Source: Rhizobium redzepovicii (lineage in GTDB: Bacteria > Pseudomonadota > Alphaproteobacteria > Rhizobiales > Rhizobiaceae). Taken from it: DNA of 64,000 nucleotides. The position numbers were made by a program, and so were the translations under genes. The DNA is taken from contig NZ_JAILYH010000025.1 of the NCBI RefSeq assembly GCF_019793435.1, positions 19,978 to 83,977 of the forward strand, given 5' to 3'. The notes under the pieces were generated by a model. The model did no database searches, was not told the origin of the DNA, and worked only from the letters and a program-made list of their open reading frames with translations. Numbering within the stretch: the first letter of the stretch is position 1; every line of letters begins with the position of its first letter. Positions 25,811 through 33,626 of this stretch are shown here, piece after piece.

Positions 25811-26344
25811 ATGACAACCTTGTCTATACAGCGCGCCGCGCCCAAAAATGGAACCTCTGCCGACCAAACAGTCGAATTGGAGATCGTTCAACTCACACCC
25901 AAGCTGCGCACCTTCGCCCGAAGGTTCCTGCGCAGTGACGACGACATCGATGATCTGGTGCAGGAAACCTTGCTGAAAGCGTTGGCTTCGCTTCACCGCT
26001 ATGAGCCTGGCACCTCCTTAAAATCCTGGCTGTTCACCATCCTCCGAAACACGTTCTGCACCAATTATCGCAGGCGGAAACGTGAGCCGGTCGGAATGAA
26101 CGCGGCTATCGAACAGCTTTCGGTAGCGCCGTCCCAGGAGTGGGCGATCCGGGAACGCGAGCTGCAACAGGCGTTGACGCTTCTATCCGACGACTTGCGC
26201 CGAGCCCTGATCTTGGTCGCTGCGGGAACGAGTTACGAAGATGTTGCCCGGATGTGTGGATGCCAGTTAGGCACGGTGAAAAGCCGCGTCAGCCGTGCTC
26301 GTCAGTCGCTGGCCCTATTGCTAGGAAACCAGTTCAACGAATGA
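25811..26344 (+). CDS. ecfG: EcfG-type ECF sigma factor, paralogue 1
   Basis: 177-residue RNA polymerase sigma factor with region 2 (PKLRTFARRFL, DDIDDLVQETLLKALA, LKSWLFTILRNTFCTNYRRR) and region 4 (LLSDDLRRALILVAAGTSYE, then VARMCGCQLGTVKSRVSRAR). The short region 2-4 linker and wording fit EcfG, the sigma factor of the alphaproteobacterial general stress response, normally held by NepR and released by phosphorylated PhyR. Neither nepR nor phyR is next to it or elsewhere in the window. ATG 25811 has AGGA upstream. No EcfG-type promoter was seen before this copy, in contrast to paralogue 2. Confidence 0.85.
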   Translation: MTTLSIQRAAPKNGTSADQTVELEIVQLTPKLRTFARRFLRSDDDIDDLVQETLLKALASLHRYEPGTSLKSWLFTILRNTFCTNYRRRKREPVGMNAAIEQLSVAPSQEWAIRERELQQALTLLSDDLRRALILVAAGTSYEDVARMCGCQLGTVKSRVSRARQSLALLLGNQFNE

Positions 26345-26708
26345 ACATGCTTTTGTCTGACCCCGCCTGCCAATGTGGTCTCATGGGCGACGACCCGGAT
26401 GTTCGATGAAGCCGCCTTCCCGCGCCGATGGTCGCCAAGGGCTCACCATTCCGACATGGTAGGCGGATGGAGCGGCGGACGCGGATTCGGTGAAAATACC
26501 CCCGAGGAAACCTGGGCCATGCATTTCGTCTCCCTATCCCGTTCAGGCCGCACCTGCTGCGCCTCAATGCGCGGACTGCCGCGCGTTGGTTCTAAACGCC
26601 GTTCAGAATAACCAAGACGAATTGGTGGTCGCCTTGCCCACGCATGGACCCCCATTGTCCGCCGCTACTGTACCCGATGGAGCGGTCCCGGCAGATCTCC
26701 TCTCAACC
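26345..26708. other. Stretch without a supported gene
   Basis: Follows the sigma factor gene. No protein-like frame with a start was found, and no obvious terminator. Confidence 0.4.
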
Positions 26709-27467
26709 TCACGAGCCGGGCAACAAGCAGAACGTTGCGGTTGTGGGATCTGCCAAAGTTGTCGATTTCCTCAAGGGTCCGAGCAGCCGCTCATATTCCT
26801 CCTCGGCCTTGCCGTACGCATCGGCTGCGAACTCTTCAAGGCCGGCGCGATCCCTGACAATGACCAGGCCCCGGACGGAGCGAATGAAATGGTTGCCCTC
26901 AAGCACATGCAAGGCCGTCGTGACACTCGGCCGCCTTACCGCCAGCATCACGGCAATGAACTCGTGTGTCAGGGCGAGCTTGTCGCCGTCAATTCGGTCG
27001 TGGCACATCAAAATCCAACGCGCCAGTCTTTCGTCGACCTCATGGACCGCGTTGGAAAGCGCGGTAAATCCTGCTTGCGTTGCAAGTACGTGCGCACTCT
27101 TGTTGAGCAGGCTGGCGAAGACCGGCTGCGTTTTCATCAGGTTCAGCAACTTTCCTTGTGACAGCCGATATGCAAAGCCCGGCACCTGAACCGCGACGTC
27201 ATTGATGCTGAGGCCCGCACCGACCGCCGCCGCGGTGGGGCCAAATCCGTCGCGGCCGAACAATCCGCACTCCACACGATTCGCCTCGGGCGAAATATTG
27301 ATGACCGAACCCACTCCTGAGCACGGAAAGTAGGCATGTTCGATTGGCGCATCAGCCTGGACGATAATAAAACCACGAGGAGTTTCGCAGGGTTCAAGAT
27401 GAGAGGCGACAGCGGCATACTCCTCAGGCGGCAAAAGGGCCAGCAGACGGTTTTCCTTAGGTTGCAT
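26709..27467 (-). CDS. Crp/Fnr-family transcription regulator
   Basis: 252 residues from ATG 27467 (an in-frame ATG at 27506 adds a non-conserved start). An N-terminal cyclic-nucleotide-binding-like fold (NRLLALLPPEEYAAVASHLE, GRDGFGP) and a C-terminal winged helix of the Crp type (LALTHEFIAVMLAVRRPSVT, TALHVLEGNHFIRSVRG). No iron-sulphur cysteine cluster, so it is not an Fnr oxygen sensor. Ligand unknown. An EcfG-type site with 18-base spacer lies upstream (27528-27553). The downstream neighbour is the convergent sigma factor gene. Confidence 0.85.
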   Translation of the reverse strand: MQPKENRLLALLPPEEYAAVASHLEPCETPRGFIIVQADAPIEHAYFPCSGVGSVINISPEANRVECGLFGRDGFGPTAAAVGAGLSINDVAVQVPGFAYRLSQGKLLNLMKTQPVFASLLNKSAHVLATQAGFTALSNAVHEVDERLARWILMCHDRIDGDKLALTHEFIAVMLAVRRPSVTTALHVLEGNHFIRSVRGLVIVRDRAGLEEFAADAYGKAEEEYERLLGPLRKSTTLADPTTATFCLLPGS

Positions 27468-27527
27468 CCCGATTTCTGGCAATCTGCACCCTCCACCGCT
27501 GGCCACCTAGCGCGGCTCGCCATGCGC

Positions 27528-27553
27528 AACTCGTACCTCCCCCTCTTGGTTCC
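27528..27553 (-). promoter_or_regulatory. EcfG-type promoter with longer spacer
   Basis: Minus strand GGAAC (27553-27549), 18 bases, GTT (27530-27528), in front of the Crp-type regulator. Confidence 0.4.
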
Positions 27554-27689
27554 CGCGTCAGGCCGCTGTGCCATACTTGCCGAACTGCAGCGACCGCCTT
27601 TGGGTTACCGTGATATGGCGCTCGCCAGATGGTGCGGCTTGTACTCTCCCTCGCTCAGGTTGGTTGCCCGCAGCACAGCATGTCGCCTC

Positions 27690-27907
27690 CGACCACCGCC
27701 GACACATGAAGTCCATCGCCTGCTGGCGCGTAAAACCCGGTGCGCGAATCTTACAGCGATAGGCGAATTCGTGCCGTCTGCAACGAGATAGACGCCGAAT
27801 TCGCGTTTCGGGGCTTCCACCGCCGCATAGGTCTCTCCGGCTGGGACGTGAAAGCCTTCGGTATAGAGTTTGAAGTGATGGATCAGCGCTTCCATGGACC
27901 GCTTCAT
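27690..27907 (-). pseudogene. nuoD: C-terminal fragment of NADH dehydrogenase subunit NuoD
   Basis: From 27907 the frame reads MKRSMEALIHHFKLYTEGF, HVPAGETYAAVEAPK and FGVYLVADGTN, near-identical to the end of NuoD, the 49-kDa quinone-site subunit of complex I. After ADGTN it shifts frame (adjacent frame: KIRAPGF-like then RQQAMDFMCRR) and decays before the normal end. No other nuo gene is present. It looks like a translocated scrap of the core gene. Confidence 0.75.
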
Positions 27908-27955
27908 CTTGGAAAAACTGCGAGCAGACGAGCCAGCCCCACGAAAGCGGACAAA

Positions 27956-28327
27956 TCAGTGATAAGAGGGGGAGACCGGCCCGAACAACGATGCGACAAT
28001 GTCGGTCAGGTCGGAAGCAGCTCCGCTAAGGACAAAGCCGCCAGGCAGCGCTTGCGACCGCTGATCGCGGGCAAAGATGAAAGGAATTTCCCGTGTCTCC
28101 AGCCAGGCGTTCATCCAAAGCATGGCCTCGTCGGGGATTGCAATGTCGATGACAACGGCATCGAATATCTGCTCCTCCTTCAAGCGCTCCATCGCGTTAG
28201 AAACCATGATTGGCCCGACCACTGCTGCGTTAAGCGCAGCAAGCGCTTCTCTCGCGTCGTTGGAGAGGAAGTCAGCCTCGCCGATGATTAGGATCGTCTT
28301 GCCGGCGATCTGGCTGAGCAAATTCAT
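27956..28327 (-). CDS. Receiver-like protein lacking key residues
   Basis: 123 residues with the size and order of a CheY-like receiver: GKTILIIGEADFLSNDAREA, VVIDIAIPDEAM with D61 at the acceptor site, IPFIFARD. But the acidic pocket is G16-E17-A18 instead of two or three acids, the threonine/serine after strand 4 is alanine, and the conserved lysine before proline is missing (FVLSGAAS). It therefore probably cannot be phosphorylated normally. The rest of the fold is intact and the frame unbroken, so a phosphorylation-independent role is possible. Confidence 0.7.
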   Translation of the reverse strand: MNLLSQIAGKTILIIGEADFLSNDAREALAALNAAVVGPIMVSNAMERLKEEQIFDAVVIDIAIPDEAMLWMNAWLETREIPFIFARDQRSQALPGGFVLSGAASDLTDIVASLFGPVSPSYH

Positions 28328-28517
28328 GACGGACGTCTAATTTATCCGGTTTGATGGTGCCGATGCTTTAGCGATTCAGGCGGGCGGTCGGCCTACGCAG
28401 TGGGTACCATGTTCAAGCACCCTACGCGAGTGCATTTTCCCGTCGACACCGATCAGGTTAGTTCGCCCTTCCACTGATCGCCGTCTTTCTCTCGTCCGTA
28501 CGCTTTCCGACCAGTGG

Positions 28518-28793
28518 TTGATACCGGAAAAACGCGGATTAGGATCGGCTAATATAAGGGAGGAATGCACGATCCAGCATACCGAAAACACCGAACCGGC
28601 GCTCCTGCCGGATGACCTGGCGACGTTGACCGCTGTCTTGGAGAGATGGTGCGTTGAAAAATCGTGCGAGATCGCCAGCCCGGTGGCAGAGCACGTTGCC
28701 AGGGAGCTGGTCTCGTGGTTCGATGCGGCATCCGCGACAAGCAAAGCCTCGCCGGTCTTAGGCGGCATGCACATCTGGATATGGAAAACCTGA
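28518..28793 (+). CDS. Small hypothetical protein, start uncertain
   Basis: Frame of up to 91 codons. The part from about residue 25 is well structured: LLPDDLATLTAVLERWCVEK, VAEHVARELVSWFDA. It resembles the 79-residue protein at 2575-2814 in layout. The first codon of the frame (TTG 28518) has no binding site; a GGAGGA near 28560 sits before an out-of-frame ATG, which may mean a small indel near the start. Confidence 0.4.
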   Translation: MIPEKRGLGSANIREECTIQHTENTEPALLPDDLATLTAVLERWCVEKSCEIASPVAEHVARELVSWFDAASATSKASPVLGGMHIWIWKT

Positions 28794-29018
28794 AGATCTC
28801 GACGGAGGCGCCTTCCGCCAATTCGGGGCGGCTCTCAAGATCAGCCAGTTGGCGCGCGGGGAAGGATAGAAGCGTCAGGATCGGTTCGACGGCGCCGCCC
28901 GAACTTCCCAGACATCAACCTGTCGAGAGAGCGATCCGGCATCCGGAAAGCCTGCAAATCACACCGATGGCGCGTCAACGCTCAGCATCAGTGCCCGCTG
29001 GATACGCTCTGCCAGGCC

Positions 29019-29279
29019 TCACTTTCCCGGCAGATCCTTTTCCGTTGTGGCAGCCGCCGGAAGTCTGTTCTGCGATCCCTCCCTATCGGAACCGCGAAGA
29101 GGGGCCGTTGGCGCGCTGGCGACATAGAGGCCAAGTCCCAGTGCGCCGAGGGCCACAACGACGGCACCAGCGAGCGCCACGACCGACCGTCGACCATCCT
29201 GCTTGATCATTCCAAAAGCGAGCGCAACCCCAAGAAGTGCTGCTCCTCCCCCCACTACAAAAAACCAAAGATAATTCAT
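29019..29279 (-). CDS. Small two-span membrane protein, stress-controlled
   Basis: 86 residues from ATG 29279, GGGAG eight bases upstream. Two membrane helices (YLWFFVVGGGAALLGVALA and VALAGAVVVALGALGLGLYV) joined by a basic loop, then a polar tail. No family known to me. An exact EcfG-type promoter lies 25 bases upstream (29304-29328), back to back with the promoter of the second sigma factor gene. Confidence 0.75.
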   Translation of the reverse strand: MNYLWFFVVGGGAALLGVALAFGMIKQDGRRSVVALAGAVVVALGALGLGLYVASAPTAPLRGSDREGSQNRLPAAATTEKDLPGK

Positions 29280-29303
29280 TGTGGTGCTCCCAGTGTAGCA
29301 CCG

Positions 29304-29328
29304 AACTTTGAATGACCGGCAAGGTTCC
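29304..29328 (-). promoter_or_regulatory. EcfG-type promoter
   Basis: Minus strand GGAAC (29328-29324), 17 bases, GTT (29306-29304), 25 bases before ATG 29279. Confidence 0.7.
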
Positions 29329-29494
29329 CAGCGTCCAACCTCCTAAAGCGGTGATTAACATTCTGACGATGTCGCGCGCCGACGGTATCGCATTTTGGGT
29401 TACTTCGGACCGGGCTGAACGGTGGATTCATTTCATCGTCAAACCAGAGAGTGTAGCGGCGCGACTGCAGATCCACAGAATAATACTACCGAGT

Positions 29495-29519
29495 GGAACG
29501 TAACAGCCCAGGCGAAGTT
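29495..29519 (+). promoter_or_regulatory. EcfG-type promoter of ecfG paralogue 2
   Basis: GGAAC (29495-29499), 17 bases, GTT (29517-29519), 22 bases before ATG 29542; suggests autoregulation or cross-activation. Confidence 0.7.
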
Positions 29520-29541
29520 CAGTCAGCAGAGGAGAACCCCA

Positions 29542-30039
29542 ATGCTCACCAATGATGGTCCAGGTTTTACGGACGTGGAACTACTTGATAATCTGCCCGC
29601 TCTGAGAACTTTCGCCAGACGCTTCCACAATTCGGCGAGCGATATTGATGATCTTGTTCAGGAAACGCTCGCCAAAGCTATCGCCCATTCCGGCGATTTC
29701 AGGCGTGGCACCCGGCTGCGCTCGTGGCTGTTCACCATCATGCGTAATACCTTCTGCAGCAAATTTAAAATATCGAAACGAGAACAGGTCGGTGCGATCG
29801 AAGATTCCGCCGGTTGGGCTTCGCGGCCGCCGTCGCAAGTCTGGGAGGTGCGCGGGCACGAGCTGGAGGTCGCATTGTCTGCCTTGCCGGACAATTACCG
29901 AACCGTCGTCGACTTGGTGTTCATTCAAGGTGTGAGTTACGAAGCCGCTGCGGACCGATGCGGCGTTCCAATCGGAACAATCAAGAGCCGGGTCAACCGA
30001 GCCCGTCATCATCTGACGAAGGTCCTCGACGGCGAGTGA
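29542..30039 (+). CDS. ecfG: EcfG-type ECF sigma factor, paralogue 2
   Basis: 165-residue sigma factor with region 2 (ALRTFARRFHNSASDIDDLV, QETLAKAI, LRSWLFTIMRNTFCSKFK) and region 4 (ALPDNYRTVVDLVFIQGVSY, then GTIKSRVNRARHHL). It is clearly related to the protein at 25811 but far from identical. GAGGAG eight bases before ATG 29542. It has its own EcfG-type promoter, as known for general-stress sigma genes. No nepR or phyR accompanies it; a convergent single-domain receiver gene ends one base after its stop. Confidence 0.85.
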   Translation: MLTNDGPGFTDVELLDNLPALRTFARRFHNSASDIDDLVQETLAKAIAHSGDFRRGTRLRSWLFTIMRNTFCSKFKISKREQVGAIEDSAGWASRPPSQVWEVRGHELEVALSALPDNYRTVVDLVFIQGVSYEAAADRCGVPIGTIKSRVNRARHHLTKVLDGE

Positions 30040-30040
30040 G

Positions 30041-30454
30041 CTAGTGGGACCCGGTGATCCTCTGACTGAACAAAGCTTCCGCTATCTTTTCCAGTTCGGT
30101 TGGCTTCTCGCACAATATGAAGCCTGCGAACTTTGCGGGGATGACGGAGCGGTCGAAGGCTGTGGCGAATACAAATGGGATATCCCGGCGCTCAAGCTCC
30201 TCGGCGACCGGAAATACGAACTCGCCGTCGAGGTGGACATCGAGAATTGCCACGTCGATTTCCTCATTGTCGACAAGATCCAGGGCTGCGGTCACACCGG
30301 CAGCCGGCCCGATAACAGTTGCACCGGCTTTCTCAAGCTTCCGCCGCGCCTCGTCTGCCAGGAAATATTCGTCTTCGACGATCAGTATGCGCTTTCCTGC
30401 GAAGAACTCGATGGCTGAATTTTGCAAAACCTCGCTCCCCTTGACGGCCGGCAT
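30041..30454 (-). CDS. Single-domain response regulator
   Basis: 137 residues. Receiver with E27-D28-E29 pocket, acceptor D72 (VAILDVHLDGEF), T98 (FVFATAFD) and K117 (CEKP): all functional residues present. I start at ATG 30454 because the promoter at 30515-30539 overlaps the region before it; an in-frame ATG at 30532 would lie inside that promoter. Single-domain receivers are known to link HWE kinases to PhyR in this stress system. It converges on ecfG paralogue 2. Confidence 0.85.
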   Translation of the reverse strand: MPAVKGSEVLQNSAIEFFAGKRILIVEDEYFLADEARRKLEKAGATVIGPAAGVTAALDLVDNEEIDVAILDVHLDGEFVFPVAEELERRDIPFVFATAFDRSVIPAKFAGFILCEKPTELEKIAEALFSQRITGSH

Positions 30455-30514
30455 GTAGAATATGTCCGCAGCAAAGGGAACATCGTGCGGCTCTTGATCC
30501 GATTGGAACCAACC

Positions 30515-30539
30515 AACATGCCGAAGCGGCAAATGTTCC
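30515..30539 (-). promoter_or_regulatory. EcfG-type promoter of the receiver gene
   Basis: Minus strand GGAAC (30539-30535), 17 bases, GTT (30517-30515), 61 bases before ATG 30454. The 290 bases upstream hold no gene. Confidence 0.7.
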
Positions 30540-30824
30540 CGGCGCCTTAAAGAGTGCTCGACGTGGAAAGAGCCGACAGGTTGGCTTCGAAAAAACAGCG
30601 TAAAGATGATAAATGAACCAGAATGGCGATGGCACTCGGCACGCTGTCACCACGTCTAATTTGGAGTGGGTGTTGCTGCGTTGATCCTCTGCATCAATGA
30701 CGGATCCCAGACAAAGAGATTGGTTCCCCAAGCCGGGTCTGCTGCCACCGATAGTCTGCATTCAGCTTGGCAATGGTGTTTATGACAACGTCAGAACGGT
30801 GATGAAAAACCCGGCTGGTGGATC

Positions 30825-31334
30825 CTACCCCCGCTGATATTTCGACGTCAGCCCGCGGATCCGCGTCAAATGCATTCGCAAGTCCGGCAGGATCTTTGCA
30901 GCCGTCCGCTTGAGTTGCCCGTCCGGTCCCTGCTTTGAATAGCTCTCGAACAGGGTCACGGCTTCTTCATGCGCTGTTACCTGAGTGGAAAGATAGGCCT
31001 GATCAAGATTGGCGGCGTCGCTTTGCCGAAGGGCGGTCAGCTTCGCAGTATACTCTGCGTCGAGAGCGGCGGGCAGTTCGATGCCGTCCTGTTGCGCGGC
31101 ATCGCTGAGAGCAGGTCCGGCCTTGCCGTGATCCTTGATCATGTCTTGCGCGAATTGTTTGGCGTCGTCAGCCTTTCCGCTCGCAATCTCGATCTTCGCG
31201 GCCTCCATCTCGAACAAGTTCGACATGGCGGCCTTCGACACGAAGTCGGTGGCTTGCTGCTTAGACGCGTCGTCTGCCGCCGTGGTGGAAAATGCGGTCA
31301 AGCAGATGAGAAGGGAGGCGAGAGCGGTTTTCAT
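30825..31334 (-). CDS. DUF4142 periplasmic protein, copy 1
   Basis: 169 residues. Signal peptide (KTALASLLICLTAFSTTAAD), then the ferritin-like helical DUF4142 domain: FVSKAAMSNLFEMEAAKIEI, AKQFAQDMIKDHGKAG, and AHEEAVTLFESYSKQG near the end. The family is periplasmic, of unknown function, and common among stress genes. GGAG precedes ATG 31334; ATG 31346 is a possible alternative. Exact EcfG-type promoter at 31366-31390. A second copy is at 46979-47506. Confidence 0.85.
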   Translation of the reverse strand: MKTALASLLICLTAFSTTAADDASKQQATDFVSKAAMSNLFEMEAAKIEIASGKADDAKQFAQDMIKDHGKAGPALSDAAQQDGIELPAALDAEYTAKLTALRQSDAANLDQAYLSTQVTAHEEAVTLFESYSKQGPDGQLKRTAAKILPDLRMHLTRIRGLTSKYQRG

Positions 31335-31365
31335 CGAGGTCTCCATCAGAGGAATTGCCGTCTCC

Positions 31366-31390
31366 AACCTCAGCGCGCGGCAAATGTTCC
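31366..31390 (-). promoter_or_regulatory. EcfG-type promoter of the DUF4142 gene
   Basis: Minus strand GGAAC (31390-31386), 17 bases, GTT (31368-31366). Its first 11 bases match those of the promoter at 30515-30539. Confidence 0.7.
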
Positions 31391-31493
31391 GGAGGTTTTT
31401 GCCAAGCCGCATCGGAGCTACCCACGGCGAAAAGTTTTTGAACTTCCGCATCGGGCCGCGGTTTGGTGCGGTCCACCCTAAGGAGTTTTTACG

Positions 31494-31694
31494 ATGACAA
31501 TTTCGAACCACCGGTCGCAGCGCCAGCAGCCTGAGCGGGTGACCGAGAGCGCGACAGACGCGAGACAGGGCCGATATGGCAAACCTGTCCTTGCGGTGCT
31601 CCTCAGTGCGCTCGTGCTGGCGATGATGGCCTGGGGCGCGGCCGAGATCTGGGGAGAAAGCATCGACATCGATCGACACCCAAGGCATCGATAG
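31494..31694 (+). CDS. Small single-span membrane protein
   Basis: 66 residues from ATG 31494, AAGGAG nine bases upstream. A basic N-terminal third, one membrane helix (KPVLAVLLSALVLAMMAWGA) and a short acidic tail. No family known. It lies 42 bases before the DUF982 gene with the internal stop and may be co-transcribed. Confidence 0.65.
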   Translation: MTISNHRSQRQQPERVTESATDARQGRYGKPVLAVLLSALVLAMMAWGAAEIWGESIDIDRHPRHR

Positions 31695-31736
31695 CTGCCG
31701 AGGCGAGCGGCGGGATTTGCTGCAAGGAGGAATGAC

Positions 31737-31997
31737 ATGGACAAGGCGATCGAGGTGGATTTCAAGGTGACATAGCACACACCGGTTTTTGTGAGGATCG
31801 GCAACGGCTTCCGGGAACGGGTGGATGGGCCGGATGCCGCGCTCCAGGCGTTTGCCCATCGCTGGCCCGAGTGCCGAAGCGAAGCCTATGGTGAGGCAAA
31901 GCTTCGCTGTCTTGAGGCGCTCGTCCGGCATGGAAGTGCAGAGACTGCACGAACCCGCTTTATCGAGGCCGCCATCGCAGCAGGAGTCTTTGCGTGA
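31737..31997 (+). pseudogene. DUF982 gene with an in-frame TAG
   Basis: ATG 31737 has a perfect AGGAGG binding site, but codon 13 is TAG (31773-31775). Beyond it the frame is an intact DUF982 protein (PVFVRIGNGFRERVDGPDAA, HRWPECRSEAYGEAKLRC, FIEAAIAAGVFA). GTG 31791, five codons after the TAG, could restart translation and would lose only the first strand. So either a nonsense mutation, reinitiation, or suppression. Confidence 0.6.
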
Positions 31998-32063
31998 GCG
32001 GGGTCAGTTGCATTGCGGCGCGATGTTTAAATAATCGGCCGCCGGTTCGTCCCGTAAAAGCGG

Positions 32064-32435
32064 TCAGGTCTGAAAAGCCTTCAACGCCTCGACAAGCCGT
32101 TTCAGGTCCGTCGGCTTTCCAATGTTGGCGACACCGGCAAGCACGGGCTGCAAGCTCGGTCGCATGGGCTGCGCCTGCGAGGACGAACGGCACGCTCAAC
32201 GCTTTCAACTGGAGAGCGACGGGAGTGACCTTTTCGCCGACGAGATTAAAGTCCAGGACCGCTGCAAGGGGGCGCTCCTCGCTGACCAAGAGCATGATCG
32301 ACCGATGCAGCCGGCCCCAACACCCCGGAACCCTCCGTCGATCAAGGCCGCCACGAGTTCCATTGCAATCAGCACCTCGTCTTCTACCACCAAAACGCAT
32401 CTGCCTTCACCATCGATTTCCGAAGGGTCGTCCAT
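32064..32435 (-). pseudogene. Response regulator paired with the HWE kinase, two frameshifts
   Basis: ATG 32435 follows the kinase stop by six bases with a GAGGA site. The frame reads EGRCVLVVEDEVLIAMELVA (receiver start), then shifts: the acceptor region PLAAVLDFNLVGEKV is in a second frame, and the end (PVLAGVANIGKPTDLKRLVE, with the conserved lysine) is back in the first. The total of 372 bases is a multiple of three, so the two shifts compensate. Unless these are assembly errors the receiver is dead. Confidence 0.7.
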
Positions 32436-32441
32436 TTGTCC

Positions 32442-33419
32442 TCACAGCGGGATCTTAATCGTGGCCGCCAAACCACCCGGATCGTATTTAAGTTCCACCT
32501 TTCCGCCGAGATGAGCAGATGTGCCCTCGATCAACTCGGTGCCATAACCGCGGTGGCGAGGCGGCGCGACAGGTAACCCGTTTCTTTCCTGCCATGCGCA
32601 GACAAGATATGTCCGGCCTCTTGGACTAGATTCGAGTGCCCATACAACGTGGATCTGCCCATCGGGAACGGACAAGGCGCCGTATTTCACGGCGTTGGTG
32701 CCGAGCTCATGGAATATCATGCCGACCGCAAGAACCCTGGAACTGGCAAGTGTCACCGCCGGGCCGTCGCAAAGAAGGCGGTCAACGCCGGGCTCGCCGA
32801 CCGATTGGCGCAGCAGTACTTCAAAATCTATGGTCTGATCGGCAAATGCGATTTCCTGCGCCCGAAGCGTGACCTCAAACCGTCCGAGGAAGATGTCGCG
32901 ATATTCGGCGGCAGTGCGATCCTCGGTTTGCGTATGCATGGCGATCGAGCGCATCACCGCAGACAGATTCTTCAGGCGATGCCGTGTCTCGGCAATAACG
33001 AAATCTCTCTCTGCGTCCTGACGCCGGCGCTCGGTGACATCATCGAAGAGGATGAGGATGTTCGTGCTGTTATTATCGGGATGGATGAGACGACGGGCAT
33101 CGACGAGAAACGTTCGCTGCCCGATTGCGGGAAAGTCATGTGTCACTTCAAAACCGATGACGGCGGCGGCTTTTGGGATCACCGACGCGATTAGTTGCCG
33201 AAGTTCGGCTATTTCCCATTGGCCGTTGCCGAGATCGAAGAAGCTTTGTCCCAAGATGTCGTCACGCTCGATCTCGAAGGTCCGGACAAAAGCATTATTG
33301 GCGCTCATGATGCAGAAATTATGATCCAGAACGACAATCGGCTGGGTCATGGTATCGACGATAGCCTGAGCCTGCACGTGTCCGCTTTTTAGCAAGCGGT
33401 AAAAGTCTTCCAGGATCAT
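32442..33419 (-). CDS. PAS-containing HWE-family sensor histidine kinase
   Basis: 325 residues, soluble. A PAS domain (about 17-130: VDTMTQPIVVLDHNFCIMSA) may sense a ligand or redox state. The kinase core is HWE type: phospho-acceptor H147 in ETRHRLKNLSAVMRSI, N-box H237-E-L-G-T-N242, and a W-x-E motif (276-278). HWE kinases feed PhyR in the general stress response of alphaproteobacteria. I start at ATG 33419; the upstream in-frame extension to 33512 looks random. It is translationally close to the receiver gene that follows (six-base gap), which is broken. Confidence 0.85.
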   Translation of the reverse strand: MILEDFYRLLKSGHVQAQAIVDTMTQPIVVLDHNFCIMSANNAFVRTFEIERDDILGQSFFDLGNGQWEIAELRQLIASVIPKAAAVIGFEVTHDFPAIGQRTFLVDARRLIHPDNNSTNILILFDDVTERRRQDAERDFVIAETRHRLKNLSAVMRSIAMHTQTEDRTAAEYRDIFLGRFEVTLRAQEIAFADQTIDFEVLLRQSVGEPGVDRLLCDGPAVTLASSRVLAVGMIFHELGTNAVKYGALSVPDGQIHVVWALESSPRGRTYLVCAWQERNGLPVAPPRHRGYGTELIEGTSAHLGGKVELKYDPGGLAATIKIPL

Positions 33420-33626
33420 CTGCGCCCTGTTCTCTCGGCAGAACGTTGCACGTCTTGTACTCGTTGTTGCGCGTTCGACAAAAGAAACTAGGGTGAAACC
33501 CCAGTTCTGCAAAGGGGGTTGAGAGCCTGGACTACTCCATCAGCAAGAAGCGCCGCCGCTCACTCTGCAGATAGTCTGGAACATTCCGGAGCCCGCGAAG
33601 CGATCCGCTCAACAAGGAGATTTTCG

